A stretch of 64,000 nt of DNA. It comes from Acytostelium subglobosum LB1 (taxonomy: Eukaryota; Evosea; Eumycetozoa; Acytosteliales; Acytosteliaceae). Below, one piece after another: positions 10,376 through 20,760 of the stretch; within the stretch, counting starts at the first letter, position 1, and each line of letters opens with the position of its first letter. Location of the stretch: contig NW_012236507.1 of NCBI RefSeq assembly GCF_000787575.1, positions 254,253-318,252 of the forward strand. The letters are read 5' to 3'. The translations under genes and the position numbers were made by a program. The notes beneath the pieces were generated by a model. The model did no database searches. It was not told where the DNA came from and saw nothing but the letters and a program-made list of their open reading frames with translations.

Positions 10376-10844
10376 ATGGAGGGACCATTATGTTACAGGT
10401 TTGAATCAATTCAATGATGGATGGAATGAATGAACTAAATTAATAACTCAAACTATCAATCAATATTGATTAATTATATTTTAAAATAGATGCCAGAAGC
10501 CAGGCCACAGAGCCGCTGATTGCTCAGAGGAGGAGGTTTGCCGTAGCTGCAAGCAACCAGGCCATTATGCCCGCGACTGTCCAACACCAGGCGAGAACAC
10601 TGGTCTAAAGTGCTACGGATGCAACCAGTATGGTCACGTCCAGAGGGCCTGCCCAAACCAAGCGCAGTCCAGAAGATGCTACAAGTGTGGCGGCGTTGGC
10701 CACATGCAGTCCACCTGCCCATCCGCTGAGGGCGGCGGCGGTAGCGGAGGTCGTGGAGGTTACAGCGGAGGCGGCGACAGGAAGTGCTACAACTGTGGCA
10801 AGCCTGGCCACATCTCCAGAGACTGCCAGGAGCAGAGCAACTAG
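10376..10844 (+). CDS. CNBP/Gis2-like CCHC zinc-knuckle protein
   Basis: Two exons, 10376-10398 and 10490-10844, joined through a 91-base intron, give 125 residues. The 23-base first exon supplies the start and the first two ligands (MEGPLCYR), completing the first knuckle. The protein then consists of five CX2CX4HX4C knuckles: CYRCQKPGHRAADC, CRSCKQPGHYARDC, CYGCNQYGHVQRAC, CYKCGGVGHMQSTC and CYNCGKPGHISRDC, with a Gly/Arg-rich linker before the last. This is the architecture of CNBP and yeast Gis2, which bind single-stranded nucleic acid and associate with translating mRNAs. CNBP usually has seven knuckles; five is shorter but within family range. The short first exon holds the only start in this frame, so ORF-only prediction would miss the gene. 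Confidence 0.88.
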
Positions 10845-11025
10845 AGCAACAACGACACGTCGTGTCATCATCCATCCAACCATCCATCCATCCAACCAAC
10901 CAAACAATCAACAGACATCTCCCGTCAACAATGTGTAGATATGATATCAAAGTTCAGTATTGGAGACCTCTTCCAATACCCAATACAAAGGAAGGCCTAG
11001 ATGCCACCCATCGTTCGTTCGTTCA

Positions 11026-12708
11026 TCACTTCATGAAGTCGCCGACTTCAGCCAAGAAGCTGCTCAGGCCACCCGCTTTACTTTTGTTCTGTTGCTGCTT
11101 CTTTGCGCCAGCCTTTTTGGGAGGAGGTGGCGGCTTGGCAGCAGCCTTCTTTGGAAGATCACTATTGTCCATCTTGATCTTCTTTGTCTCTCTAGTGTCT
11201 TCGATGATCATCTCTGTCGATGGAGCGGCAACAGTGTTTTCTGATGGCGCAACTACAGTCTGACGAGGTCGCTTCCTCTTTTGTTCCAGAAGACGATTGA
11301 GTCGCGCCTTGATCTTCTCGGTGGGCAGTGATGTTGTCGCTTGGCAATCGGTACAGACCACACTGACGAGGCCGTACTCACTGGCTCTGTTGTTCTTGAT
11401 CTTGTCGCAGTAAGACGATGGGGTCGCAATTCCTTCTCGCAGCTTTAGCTTGTTAGACCTGTTCTTTAGACGGACCCTGCAGTTGACACCTGGGACAAGA
11501 TTGACGCTGCAAGACGAGCAGGTCTTTAGGTGAGATGCCACAGGTTGCTCAGCAGAGGGCAGTTCATCAACACCCTGTTGGAGAGCATCTTGTCTGAATC
11601 GATGGTGTAGATAGCGAGCGATCGCTGGAGAGTTGCTTTGCTGCATCATCAAGGATGCGCGATAGAGGAAGTTGAGTCTGGCCAAGTTCGAACCTTCTGC
11701 CTTTGGCTCATCGACATCTTCTTGAAATATGGTCAGTGATCCACTGTTTCCACGACGGGCATCGCGTTTCTTGTTGTTGTTGACATTCACTGAATTATAG
11801 GGAGTTGGTATGAATGTCGATGTTGATGTGAGATACGGGTTGTCAGGCTCGACTTCGTTGTTCTTTGGCTTGATCTTGTTCTTGTCGCTGTGATTGTTGT
11901 TGTTGTTGTTGTTGTTTCGGTTGGGAGCAGGCTTGGGAATTAATTGTTCCTGAATGACAGACTCAGTGGATAAGGATGAGGTGGAAGATGATGTTGGGAG
12001 GAATGGATTGTCATTCTCAGCGCATCTCTTGGGTTGCGGTTTGTTTTTGTTGTTGTCTTTAGAGTTGTTGTCTTTGGAGTTGCCAACTAGCCATGAATTA
12101 TGGGTATCTTGTTCATTGAGCTTTGGTTTGTGAATGATGTGATGCTGTTCTTTGGGCTTCGAAGACAATGGATGTGTGGCCGAATTTGGAGTTGCAAGCG
12201 CCAACGATGAAGACGATGAAGACGCCGATGATGAAGTTGAATTTGATTGTTTCTTCGCTTTAGACGACGAGGACGACGATGATGAGGACGAGGACGCCGA
12301 AGGAGAAGAAGAAGATTGTGATGGAATGCTCTTCTTGTTTATGATTGCCAATGCCAGAGCCTGCATTTGTTCTTGCTCCTTCTCAATTCTCTCCTTCTCT
12401 CGTTGTAGTTTAAACTCCTTGCTCCTCATCTTCTTCTCTTCTTGTTGCTGTTTATTCTTCTCCTGTCTCAATCTCTTTTCTTCCTCTGTCTCCTCTTGAT
12501 GTTGTTTATGCTGTTCTTGATTTGTCTCCTTTTTCTTGTTGTGTTGTTGTTGTTGTTGTTCATCTTTGTCTACATTGGCTGGTGCTGTACCCTTTGACTT
12601 GGGTCCTTTATTCTTTTCTGAAGCTTGTTTGGCTACTACATTAACAACACGTTGTTGTTCATGTTTAACTTTGTTCATCTTTTCTTTCTTTCTTTCGTTT
12701 CGTAACAA
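11026..12708 (-). CDS. Rpr2/Snm1/Rpp21-type RNase P or MRP subunit with long low-complexity N-terminus
   Basis: A single-exon protein of 560 residues. The recognisable part lies at about 345-470: a helical ARLNFLYRASLMM segment, a second helix with ARYLHHRF, then a zinc-binding fold with CSSC, the conserved LVPGVNCRVRL strand and a second pair in VVCTDC. This order (helices, CxxC, L-x-P-G, R-x-R, CxxC) is that of the Rpr2/Rpp21/Snm1 family, whose members are protein subunits of RNase P (tRNA 5' maturation) or RNase MRP (rRNA processing). Family members are usually 150-200 residues. Here about 340 residues of Lys/Gln/Glu, Ser and Asn runs precede the domain and about 90 basic, Pro-rich residues follow, ending GGLSSFLAEVGDFMK. 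An internal Met (12678) is an alternative start. The gene converges on the zinc-knuckle gene, 181 bases away. Confidence 0.75.
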   Translation of the reverse strand: MLRNERKKEKMNKVKHEQQRVVNVVAKQASEKNKGPKSKGTAPANVDKDEQQQQQHNKKKETNQEQHKQHQEETEEEKRLRQEKNKQQQEEKKMRSKEFKLQREKERIEKEQEQMQALALAIINKKSIPSQSSSSPSASSSSSSSSSSSKAKKQSNSTSSSASSSSSSLALATPNSATHPLSSKPKEQHHIIHKPKLNEQDTHNSWLVGNSKDNNSKDNNKNKPQPKRCAENDNPFLPTSSSTSSLSTESVIQEQLIPKPAPNRNNNNNNNNHSDKNKIKPKNNEVEPDNPYLTSTSTFIPTPYNSVNVNNNKKRDARRGNSGSLTIFQEDVDEPKAEGSNLARLNFLYRASLMMQQSNSPAIARYLHHRFRQDALQQGVDELPSAEQPVASHLKTCSSCSVNLVPGVNCRVRLKNRSNKLKLREGIATPSSYCDKIKNNRASEYGLVSVVCTDCQATTSLPTEKIKARLNRLLEQKRKRPRQTVVAPSENTVAAPSTEMIIEDTRETKKIKMDNSDLPKKAAAKPPPPPKKAGAKKQQQNKSKAGGLSSFLAEVGDFMK

Positions 12709-13116
12709 TCAGTAGAAGAAAGATTCGAGAGTTAAATGTTATTTACAGATAATATATATATTTATTTATAAATATTATAGTTTTGTCATTGTTAGCCTAG
12801 CGCAATTACTATGATCGACTGAAACAACTCATTGTTTATCATGATACGCAGGTTGTCGCGATAAACACACAAATGACTTGGATGAATGAGATAGATGGGG
12901 TGATGTGACCACACAATTTGGAATGTGAATGAAGACATCGTGTGGAACATACACACAGATAGGAGAAGTGAAGTGAAGACGTAGTCCAACACACTAGCTA
13001 TACATTCATTCATTCATTCATTCATACACACACATACATAATAACAAGTTGATAGATATATAGATTATATAGAAAATATAGATAGATATATATATATATA
13101 TAGATAGTAAAAGAAG
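12709..13116. other. Divergent promoter region between Rpr2-like and BAR-SH3 genes
   Basis: About 400 bases of AT-rich DNA with an ATTC run (13001-13024) and a (TA)n stretch (about 13086-13103) just before the BAR gene start. I see no gene or structured element in it. Confidence 0.5.
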
Positions 13117-14560
13117 ATGACTGATAAAGGAGATACATGGCATTCATTTAAGACGGGATTCGCCCGTGCCAAGCATAGAGTGTTGGCAAAGGTCGGTGCT
13201 GCAGAGACTACTGTAGATACAAAGATTAAAGCAGAGAGTGATAAGTTATTCACTCTATTCACTCTAATGAAGAGATTGAATAAGAATATTGAGAAGTATC
13301 AAGAGCAACTAAAAGGTATGTTTGATCAATCATTGAATCAATTGATTGAATGAATGAGTTATTAACAAACAATACCAACAATAACAGAGATATCTATATT
13401 ACATAATGAGATGGCTCATGATATATTATCATTTGATGAGAAGGATCCAATGATCATTGTATATAGTGAGTCAATGAGAGAGTTGGAACAGCAAAGGATG
13501 GTCATGGTATGTTTGAATAACATTCAATCAATCAAACAAACATGTTACTAACTGAACCAAATAGGAGGAGTACTTGGAGACATATTGCCATGACCCCTTG
13601 AGACAGTACTTGGCACAGTTCAGAGAGATTAGAGAACGTTTGAATGAACTGGACTTGAGAAGACTGGACATGGACAGATATTTCCGTGATTATTCAATCA
13701 AAGCCAATAAGGGCAAGGATGCAACTAGTTTGGCAAAGACAGAGGCCAAGCATCAAAAGACAAAGGAGGGCTATCAAACTTTGAGCGATGAGTTGATGCA
13801 GGACATGCCCTCACTCTTTAACGACAGACAGAACGTGTTCAATCCGGCGTTTGCATCATTCGTCAACAGAAACTCTGCCTTCTACGGCGCAGTATCCACC
13901 TCTTATTACCGTCCACTTCAGGCGGCCGCCAGTGTCAATGAGTACGACGCTATCAACCATGGCTGGGTTATCACTGCTGTGGAGTTGTCCGCTATCTCAA
14001 GCAACGTACGTTCATCCGCCGTGTTCAACTCCAAGTCCGACGATTACTCCCCATCAAAGCCACGCTCAGCCTCATTCAACAGCAACCAGACGTCCCCTAT
14101 GGCCGCACCTTCACAACAATCACAGCAGTATCCACCTGGCGTGGGAACGCCCGAACAAGCACCAATCTCTCTCAACAAGAACTACTCTCCACCTGGTGCC
14201 CCACATGCTCAGCAGCCGCCCCANCAGCCACTCTATCCATCTCCACAACAGCAGCATCAGCCACCAGTGCAACAGATGCAGCATCTCAATGTACAGCAGC
14301 CTGGTGCACTCAAGCCAGCCTTCCCCAACAACAACAGAGCACCGAGCCCAAGCAACACAGGCCGAGCTCTGCCCGTCCCAAAGCCGGCAGGCGGTCCGAG
14401 TGGCGAGGCACTCTACGATTTCACGGGCCAGGACAGCACAGAGTTGACATTCAAGCGTGGCGATAGGATCACGCTCCATTCGACCTCTGGCGATTGGCTG
14501 GATGGAGAGCTGCACGGCGTCAAGGGATTGGTGCCAGCCAACTATGTAAAGATCATGTAA
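13117..14560 (+). CDS. BAR-domain and SH3-domain protein (amphiphysin/Rvs-like)
   Basis: Three exons, 13117-13315, 13388-13506 and 13565-14560, give 437 residues with both junctions closing in frame. Residues 1 to about 240 are helical and match a BAR domain (opening WHSFKTGFARAKHRVLAKVG, later DPLRQYLAQFREIRERLNELD), which dimerises and senses or bends membranes. A Pro/Gln/Ser-rich linker (about 270-375) follows. A C-terminal SH3 domain (about 382-437) shows the ALYDFTGQDSTELTFKRGD, GDWLDGEL and LVPANYV motifs. This arrangement is that of amphiphysin/Bin1/Rvs167, which link membrane curvature to actin and dynamin during endocytosis. Base 14224 is N, leaving one undetermined residue in the linker. 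The gene converges with the RecQ gene, 81 bases apart. Confidence 0.9.
14224..14224. other. Ambiguous base (N)
   Basis: The only non-ACGT character in the window, in the Pro/Gln-rich linker of the BAR-SH3 gene. It shows that this is draft sequence with unresolved positions. Confidence 0.99.
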
Positions 14561-14641
14561 TGTAAGACTGTCAGTCAGTCAACCAGTCAGTCAGACTGAG
14601 ATAACTAGTAAACTTCCATATACCCTCTATGTGTATTCCTT

Positions 14642-17586
14642 CTAAGTGCTTGTAACTTGTTGTGGTTGTTGTAGTTGTTGTCGTGAATGAATGTACATGT
14701 CTCGTTGAGCCTTGAAGTGTTCCATCAACTTGATTGGGTCTGGAATGGTGTTGGCAGGCAACTGATTGCTGTATGACTTGATGAAGTATACTGTTGGATT
14801 CGAGTCGCTGTTGGATCTTTGTGGCGGGGCCAAATTCAATGACAGTGGAGGTGACAAACATCTCAAAGTCAACTTCAATGGTACCCTGGTGGTAGTTGTT
14901 GATGTAGTTGTTGTAGTTGAAGTTGTGGATGTAGATGTGATTGGAGGTGTTTGGGATGACCTGTCTTCACCATGATCATGATCCAGGCCGGCCTGGATCT
15001 GTTCCAATTCATCTGGATCATCGAGATCATATCTAAATGACTCGATATCGTCGTATGTCTCTTGATTGACTGCTGCCACAGCAGCCGCTTCATCATCTTC
15101 ATCTCCCTGTACAGATATATCGCTGTCTCTTGCTCGTTTCAATCCTGTAATATTTGTTTGAGTGTACTGATCGTTGTTGTCTTCATCATCTTCATCTCCA
15201 TCTCCATCAACATCAATCACCTCGTCTATAATATTCACAACATCGATCAATATATCTGCATTGATTGACTTCCTCTCTGGAGTCGTGGGTAGGTTCATCA
15301 TCGCCTTGCCATCCAAATCCTCGTCCAAGTGCTTCTCAGCACAGAACTCCTTGACCAAGTTGATCACTGCTGTTCCATGTGCCTTTATCTTTGCCTCCTC
15401 TAATCCTTCAATCATCCTCAACATCTCCATTGTCGCAGGTCTCTTCTCCGCGATGCTAATATTTTGATTGATGGAGTTAGTGGATGTACGTTGTGGCACG
15501 AGGATTGGCGGACTTACGTCTTAAGAGACTGTTCCGAGAACAGGAGATAGGGTGGTATGTCGAGCATTCGTGAGAGGTTGTGACGGAAGAGGATAAGCTT
15601 CTGGAAGAGCTCCGACATTATTCCAAACTCTGCTTTGGACAGACGTGGCTTGCTAGGTGTACGGTCCATGCGTAGTTTCTCTGCTTTCTCCTTTCCAAGT
15701 GTACGCTCAACTTTGCTGTATGACCTAGTCTTTGCATAATCCTTGGCCAACTCTCTTGTGTAAGGCAGTTCAATCACTATGTTGTTTACATTGTTGTTGT
15801 TGCTGACATTGTTGTTGTTGTCGTCTGTGGATGTCTTGGACTTGTTCTTGGGTGATTGATTGAAGTTCTGTACGAGGTCTTGTTTGAGCACTGTCCATCC
15901 CTTGTCTGTGAGCTTGATGATTGAGAAGAATCGAATGGTGTGCACGACTAGGTATCCCTCTTGCACCAACTGCTCGCCAAGCTCGCGCCACCACTTCTCC
16001 GACATGTGATTGCCCTTGTTGAATGTCTTGGACTTGCGATGCTTGGCCACCTTGGCCACATTGGAGCCACGCAGCACCTTGATGATGTTGGACATGCCCA
16101 TGCTCTGATTTACATCCAGCACACAGTTGAGTAGGTCGAGCACTTCGATCGTCAGGTTCAGGGTCTTGGGCTTGTCATCTTCAGCGTCCTTGCCTCTTCG
16201 CAGACAGTTGTCGCATGCGCCACAGCCAGTGGCAGTGGCGGGGGGCTCGTACTCCTCGCCCAATGCCTGTAGCAGTGATTTGCGTCGACAGTTCCTCTCG
16301 TTCAACAAGTACATCTTGGCATCATTCATCTTTGTCGCCTTCTCACTATCCATTGCGCCACCCTCCTTTGACATCACTCTGAACTGATTCCTCACAAAGT
16401 CCGTCCTGTTGAAGAACACGATCGACAGTGATGGCAGTCCATCACGTCCAGCTCGTCCAGACTATGTGGCGCGCATCCATGTTAGTGTCGCTCACTTGTT
16501 CAATCAATCCAATCACATACCTCTTGATAGTAGTCCTCCATGCTCTTGGGCGCACCATAATGGATGATTAGACGGATGTCAGACTTGTCGACACCCATGC
16601 CAAAGGCGATGGTGGCCACGACCACGTTGACGTTGTTGTACATAAAGTCCTTGTGTATCTGTGTGCGATCCTTGAGCTTGACCTGTGAGTGATAGCAGGC
16701 ACTGTTGCAACCATTCCTCTTGAGATAGGCGTGTATTTCCTTGGTCTGCTCGATCGTTGGACAGTACACAATGGTCGACACTTGATTGACTGACGATGCA
16801 TCGTTCATGCCCTTGATCACCTTGGCAATGTGTGCGTAGTCCTTGTCCACGCCCTTGCTGCCCGCTGCCTTGGCCAAAGTCTTGTAGAATATGTTGGGAC
16901 GGTTGCGACTCGAGTGGAAGATTGCAGGGTCGCGCATGAGGAGTACCTGACACACGTCGGCTTCGATCGCCGAGGTGGACGTGGCGGTCAGCGCCATCAT
17001 GGGCACATTGGGACAGAGACGTCTGAGCAGCTCGAGATTGCGGAACTTTGGACGGAAGTCATGACCCCACTGTGACAGACAGTGACACTCATCGATGGCG
17101 AACAGACACAACGTATCCGACTCGTACAGCTCCATTATCAAGTCCATTGAATTGACCGCCTTCTCAGGGCTCATATACACCAATCTATAATATCCACCAA
17201 CCAACTTCTGAACCACATCCTCCTCCTTTGATGCCTTGCTTGAGAAGTGACATACCTTGATTCCAAGACTAATGAGTGATCATTGATTGATTGAATGAGT
17301 TAACGAGAATGATTGAATGAACGAATGAATGAATGATTGTAACGTACGTTGTCAACTTCATTAGTTGATCCTCCATGATTGAGATGAGTGGGGAGATGAT
17401 GATGGCAGTCTTCTTGAGTACTAGTGGTGGCAGTTGGAAACATAGTGACTTTCCCGAGCCTGTTGCCATGGATACGTAGCAATCATCCGACTTGACCACA
17501 CAACTCTGTACGATCTCATATTGATTACTCCTAAATGAGTTGTGACCAAAGTACTTCTTCAGCACATGTTTGATCCTTGTCTCCAT
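14642..17586 (-). CDS. RecQ-family DNA helicase with RQC and HRDC domains
   Basis: Four exons on the minus strand, 17586-17348, 17268-16521, 16461-15518 and 15455-14642, give 914 residues with all phases closing. RecQ enzymes are 3'-5' ATP-dependent helicases of recombination and replication repair. Motif I is ATGSGKSLCF (41-50), motif II DECHCLSQWGHDFRP (about 139), motif III MALTATS, motif V ATIAFGMGVDKSDIR, and motif VI SGRAGRDG starts exon 3. The RecQ zinc site follows (Cys near 387, 409, 412 and 415), then an RQC winged-helix region and an HRDC domain (about 615-690) ending in LLFSEQSLKTIAEKRP, which spans the last junction. The C-terminal 220 residues are acidic, then Ser/Thr-rich, without a known domain. 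Domain order suits WRN/RecQ-type enzymes. Initiation is put at ATG 17586 because the frame upstream of it has no other ATG. It is divergent from the SmgGDS-like gene. Confidence 0.93.
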
Positions 17587-17941
17587 CGGTCGATCAATCA
17601 ATCTTATTACATCATGTCGAATGAGAGTGACAAGTGTTGCGAGAATGAATGAAGAGTGTTGGGGTTGGTTTCAATTTGAGCACTTCTATGAAGTTTTGAC
17701 TTTGAACTTGATTCATTCACTACGACATTGTGTCTACTTTTGGTTCAACTTGCTTGGACTTGGGTCTTGAATCTTGGTCATTGTTGAGTTTATACTATTA
17801 TAACTACAACATATACATACACATACAGGACAAGGACATCAATGGATACCTTTATAAATACTTTAACAAATGGTCGGTTAATATTAATATGCTCATTCAA
17901 TCAATCAAACAATCATACTTACTCAATCAACAATCATACTC
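17587..17941. other. Divergent promoter between RecQ and SmgGDS-like genes
   Basis: 355 bases between two start codons, AT-rich near 17785-17940. Nothing else is recognised in it. Confidence 0.5.
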
Positions 17942-20312
17942 ATGGTTGTGTTACTTGACTTGACTCTAGAGGATGGAATATATACAGTAGAGACGGTTGA
18001 GAAGTTGGTGGATAGATTGGTGGACAGTGAATTGGAATCAGCTGATAATGTATTGATTGTAAAGACGCTGGCAGATTGGTGTAGAAAGAAAGAGAATAGA
18101 GATGAAGTTATAAAGTCTTCAAGGTTATTACAGTCTATAATACATTTAGTAATGCTCACTGTTGATACTACAGTGACACCAGCATTGTTCAAGATATCTT
18201 CAACACAGACACAGGCGGTGGCATTGTGTGAACAGATATGTCGTCTACTTGGCAATCTGACATTCGATCATGAAGCCAACAGAAAGATAATCAATCAGCT
18301 TGAACAGAGTAGCACGCTGTTCAGTGCCGTTAATACATGGATCCTGCAGACAGAGTACGCAGTACTGAAGCGCAATGCGATCACCGCCATGCTCAACATG
18401 GCCTCGGACGACGAGGACATCCAGGACAGGTTCATTGAGTTGGGCCTCGTGACCTACTTATTGAGCATCCTCACAGCGAGCAGCGGCGCCGGCGTCGACG
18501 AAGCACTAGTGGATGTGTGTGGCAAGGCGTTGCGCACGATGGAGGAGAACACCAAGCTCAAGACCATAATCACAATCAAGGACATCAATCAGCTGCACAC
18601 CCGTTTGAGCCAGACACTCAAGGACGATGGCTGGATTGGCAATGATCTCGCCAAGGACATCGTATCCCTCATCAATGAGATTAGCAAAGATAATGGTACT
18701 ATCCCATCGCGTGATGTGATCACTCTCCCAGTCTGACAATCATACTCACTCAATCAATCAATCACTTGCAGAGCCAATTATGTTGGAGCTACTCAAAGGT
18801 GGCGTGTTGACAAAGTTGTTGGACTATATTGATGATGCAGATGCCCAGCGTGCACAGGTCTATGATCAGGATGAGGAGGATTTGGCCGAGATAAGTAGCG
18901 AAGACCTCTCATTCGCACCAACTGCCGCCGAGGTATTGGTGAAGCTGGCCGAGAAGAATGCTCTGCGACATTTCTTCCACGACACGACAGGCGTCGTCGA
19001 GAGAATGTTGACCATCGTCGGTGCCAAGACACCAACATTCGCCGAGAACACCAAGCAAACACAGCTCAAGGTCCTTGACATGGCCAAAGTGAAGAGGAAC
19101 ATCACAAGAGCAGTGGCATATGTATCAATAGATGGTAAGTTGGTTGTTCCTGGCCTGTCCTGGCCCTGGCCTGGCATGGCATGGCATGGCACGGCATGGC
19201 CTGACGTCCACTCACACTCATACTCACGCGCATGCACTCAAACAGACAAGAACGTTGACATCATACTCAAGAACATCAATCTCTTTGTTGAGATCTTCAA
19301 GCAAGAGGACACTGAACAGATCGTCAGTGCTGCAATGATTGTTGGAAACATTGCCTTATCAGACCCAAACATCACCAAGCTACTATCACTCAACATTGTA
19401 GAGTTGATGTCGGCCACGCTGAAGCTATTCCCCAATCATCAACCCGTGCAACATTTGATTCTGTCATCGCTGAGGAATATTACTTCGCCACGTGGTCCAT
19501 TCAAGGGCACAGTTGTCAAGCAGGAGCTGATGAATGGAGTGATTGGCAACATGATCGTGGAGAATCAGGTGATCCAGTACGCCGCCGTAGAGCTGCTCAA
19601 GAACTTTATACTGGGCTGCGACACCAACTACACGAACTTTATTGAATCTGGCGGCCTGCAGCCCCTGTGCAACCTGGCCAACGGTATCACCAAGTCGAGC
19701 ATGGACGAGGGCGAGGACACCGAGGAGGGCAGAGCGGCCGCCAAGCACAAGGACAAGCGAGTGGCCTACGAGTCCAGTCGCATCATACTTCGCATGTTGT
19801 CGACACGTGACCTGCTGCCCAGCGAGCAAAGACAGGCGGTCGTGACGGCCAGTGTGCGACCAATGTTTGAGCTCTCCTACGCACCCTATGCCATCCTGAG
19901 CAGTGAGGGTGTTCGAGGATTGAGCATCATAGCCAAGCTCGACGGTGGACCACAATCAATCATGCAACACCCCGATTGGTGGACAACCCTTTTGAACCTG
20001 TTACAAGCCAGCATCGTCTCGACCAAGGAAGCAGAGCGACAATTCAACATAGACACACAGCAGCATATTCTTGATATCTTGACAGTGTTGACAAAGGATG
20101 GTAAGTGTTCAGTGAGTGGATGGTCCATCACTCATTCATTCAAATCAATCAATCAATCAATTAACTTATATTATCCACCATTAGATAATAGATGCCAAGA
20201 ACTTAAGGTACTTGGTGCTGTTGCTTCACTCAAGGAGTTGGCGGCAAAGAATGAGATCACTGCGATCACCAAGACTGGCCTCCAGAATATTCTTGTACAG
20301 CTTTCGGTATGA
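17942..20312 (+). CDS. SmgGDS/darlin-type armadillo-repeat protein
   Basis: Four exons, 17942-18695, 18772-19134, 19246-20100 and 20185-20312, give 699 residues. The protein is made of armadillo repeats throughout (for example LCEQICRLLGNLTFDHEANRK, RNAITAMLNMASDDEDIQDR, QHLILSSLRNITSPRGP and YAAVELLKNFILGC), with the NLTFDHEAN/LRNITSP-type motifs of Rap1GDS1 (SmgGDS). SmgGDS binds and chaperones prenylated or polybasic small GTPases; Dictyostelium has a related protein, darlin, and this is likely its orthologue (inference). Introns two (19135-19245, 111 bases) and three (20101-20184, 84 bases) are multiples of three without stops, so a naive reading keeps them as coding; their splice signals and non-ARM translation argue they are introns. 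Intron two contains a GGCAT pentamer run. Confidence 0.88.
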
Positions 20313-20760
20313 CTTGCTCATATTAAGTAAAGTTTACACACATCTACAAACGTACACCTTATAATTTTTCAACCAACATTGACGGCACGCCAAACACACA
20401 AACACATACACACTCAGTGTGTTGATCATGATCAGTCATATGCCATTGAATGGAAGAATTCCGCCCCACTCACCACCCCACTCTAGTGAGTTACATCAAC
20501 TTTATTCTTATATCTGGCCCTGTGTTCCAGCACATACTCTTCTTTGTCAAAGTGGATCATTAGAGTGTGTGCTTGTTAGGTGTATCAGGGTAGGTACATT
20601 TTGTAGAGTGGCCCATTGTTGTTGTTTTAGTGGTGGATGGATGGTGGATGGATGATGGGAATGAAACGATTGTAATTAATGATCACAGTCACTCTTCATT
20701 TATTATTATTTTATATATATTTTTCTACAAAACAAATAATAACAATAATAGTATATTGGA
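20313..20760. other. Intergenic region before the modular secreted protein gene
   Basis: About 450 bases with the 3' end of the SmgGDS-like gene and the promoter of the next gene. A GGAT run lies at 20634-20655, then a strongly AT-rich stretch to 20760. No gene was seen. Confidence 0.5.
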
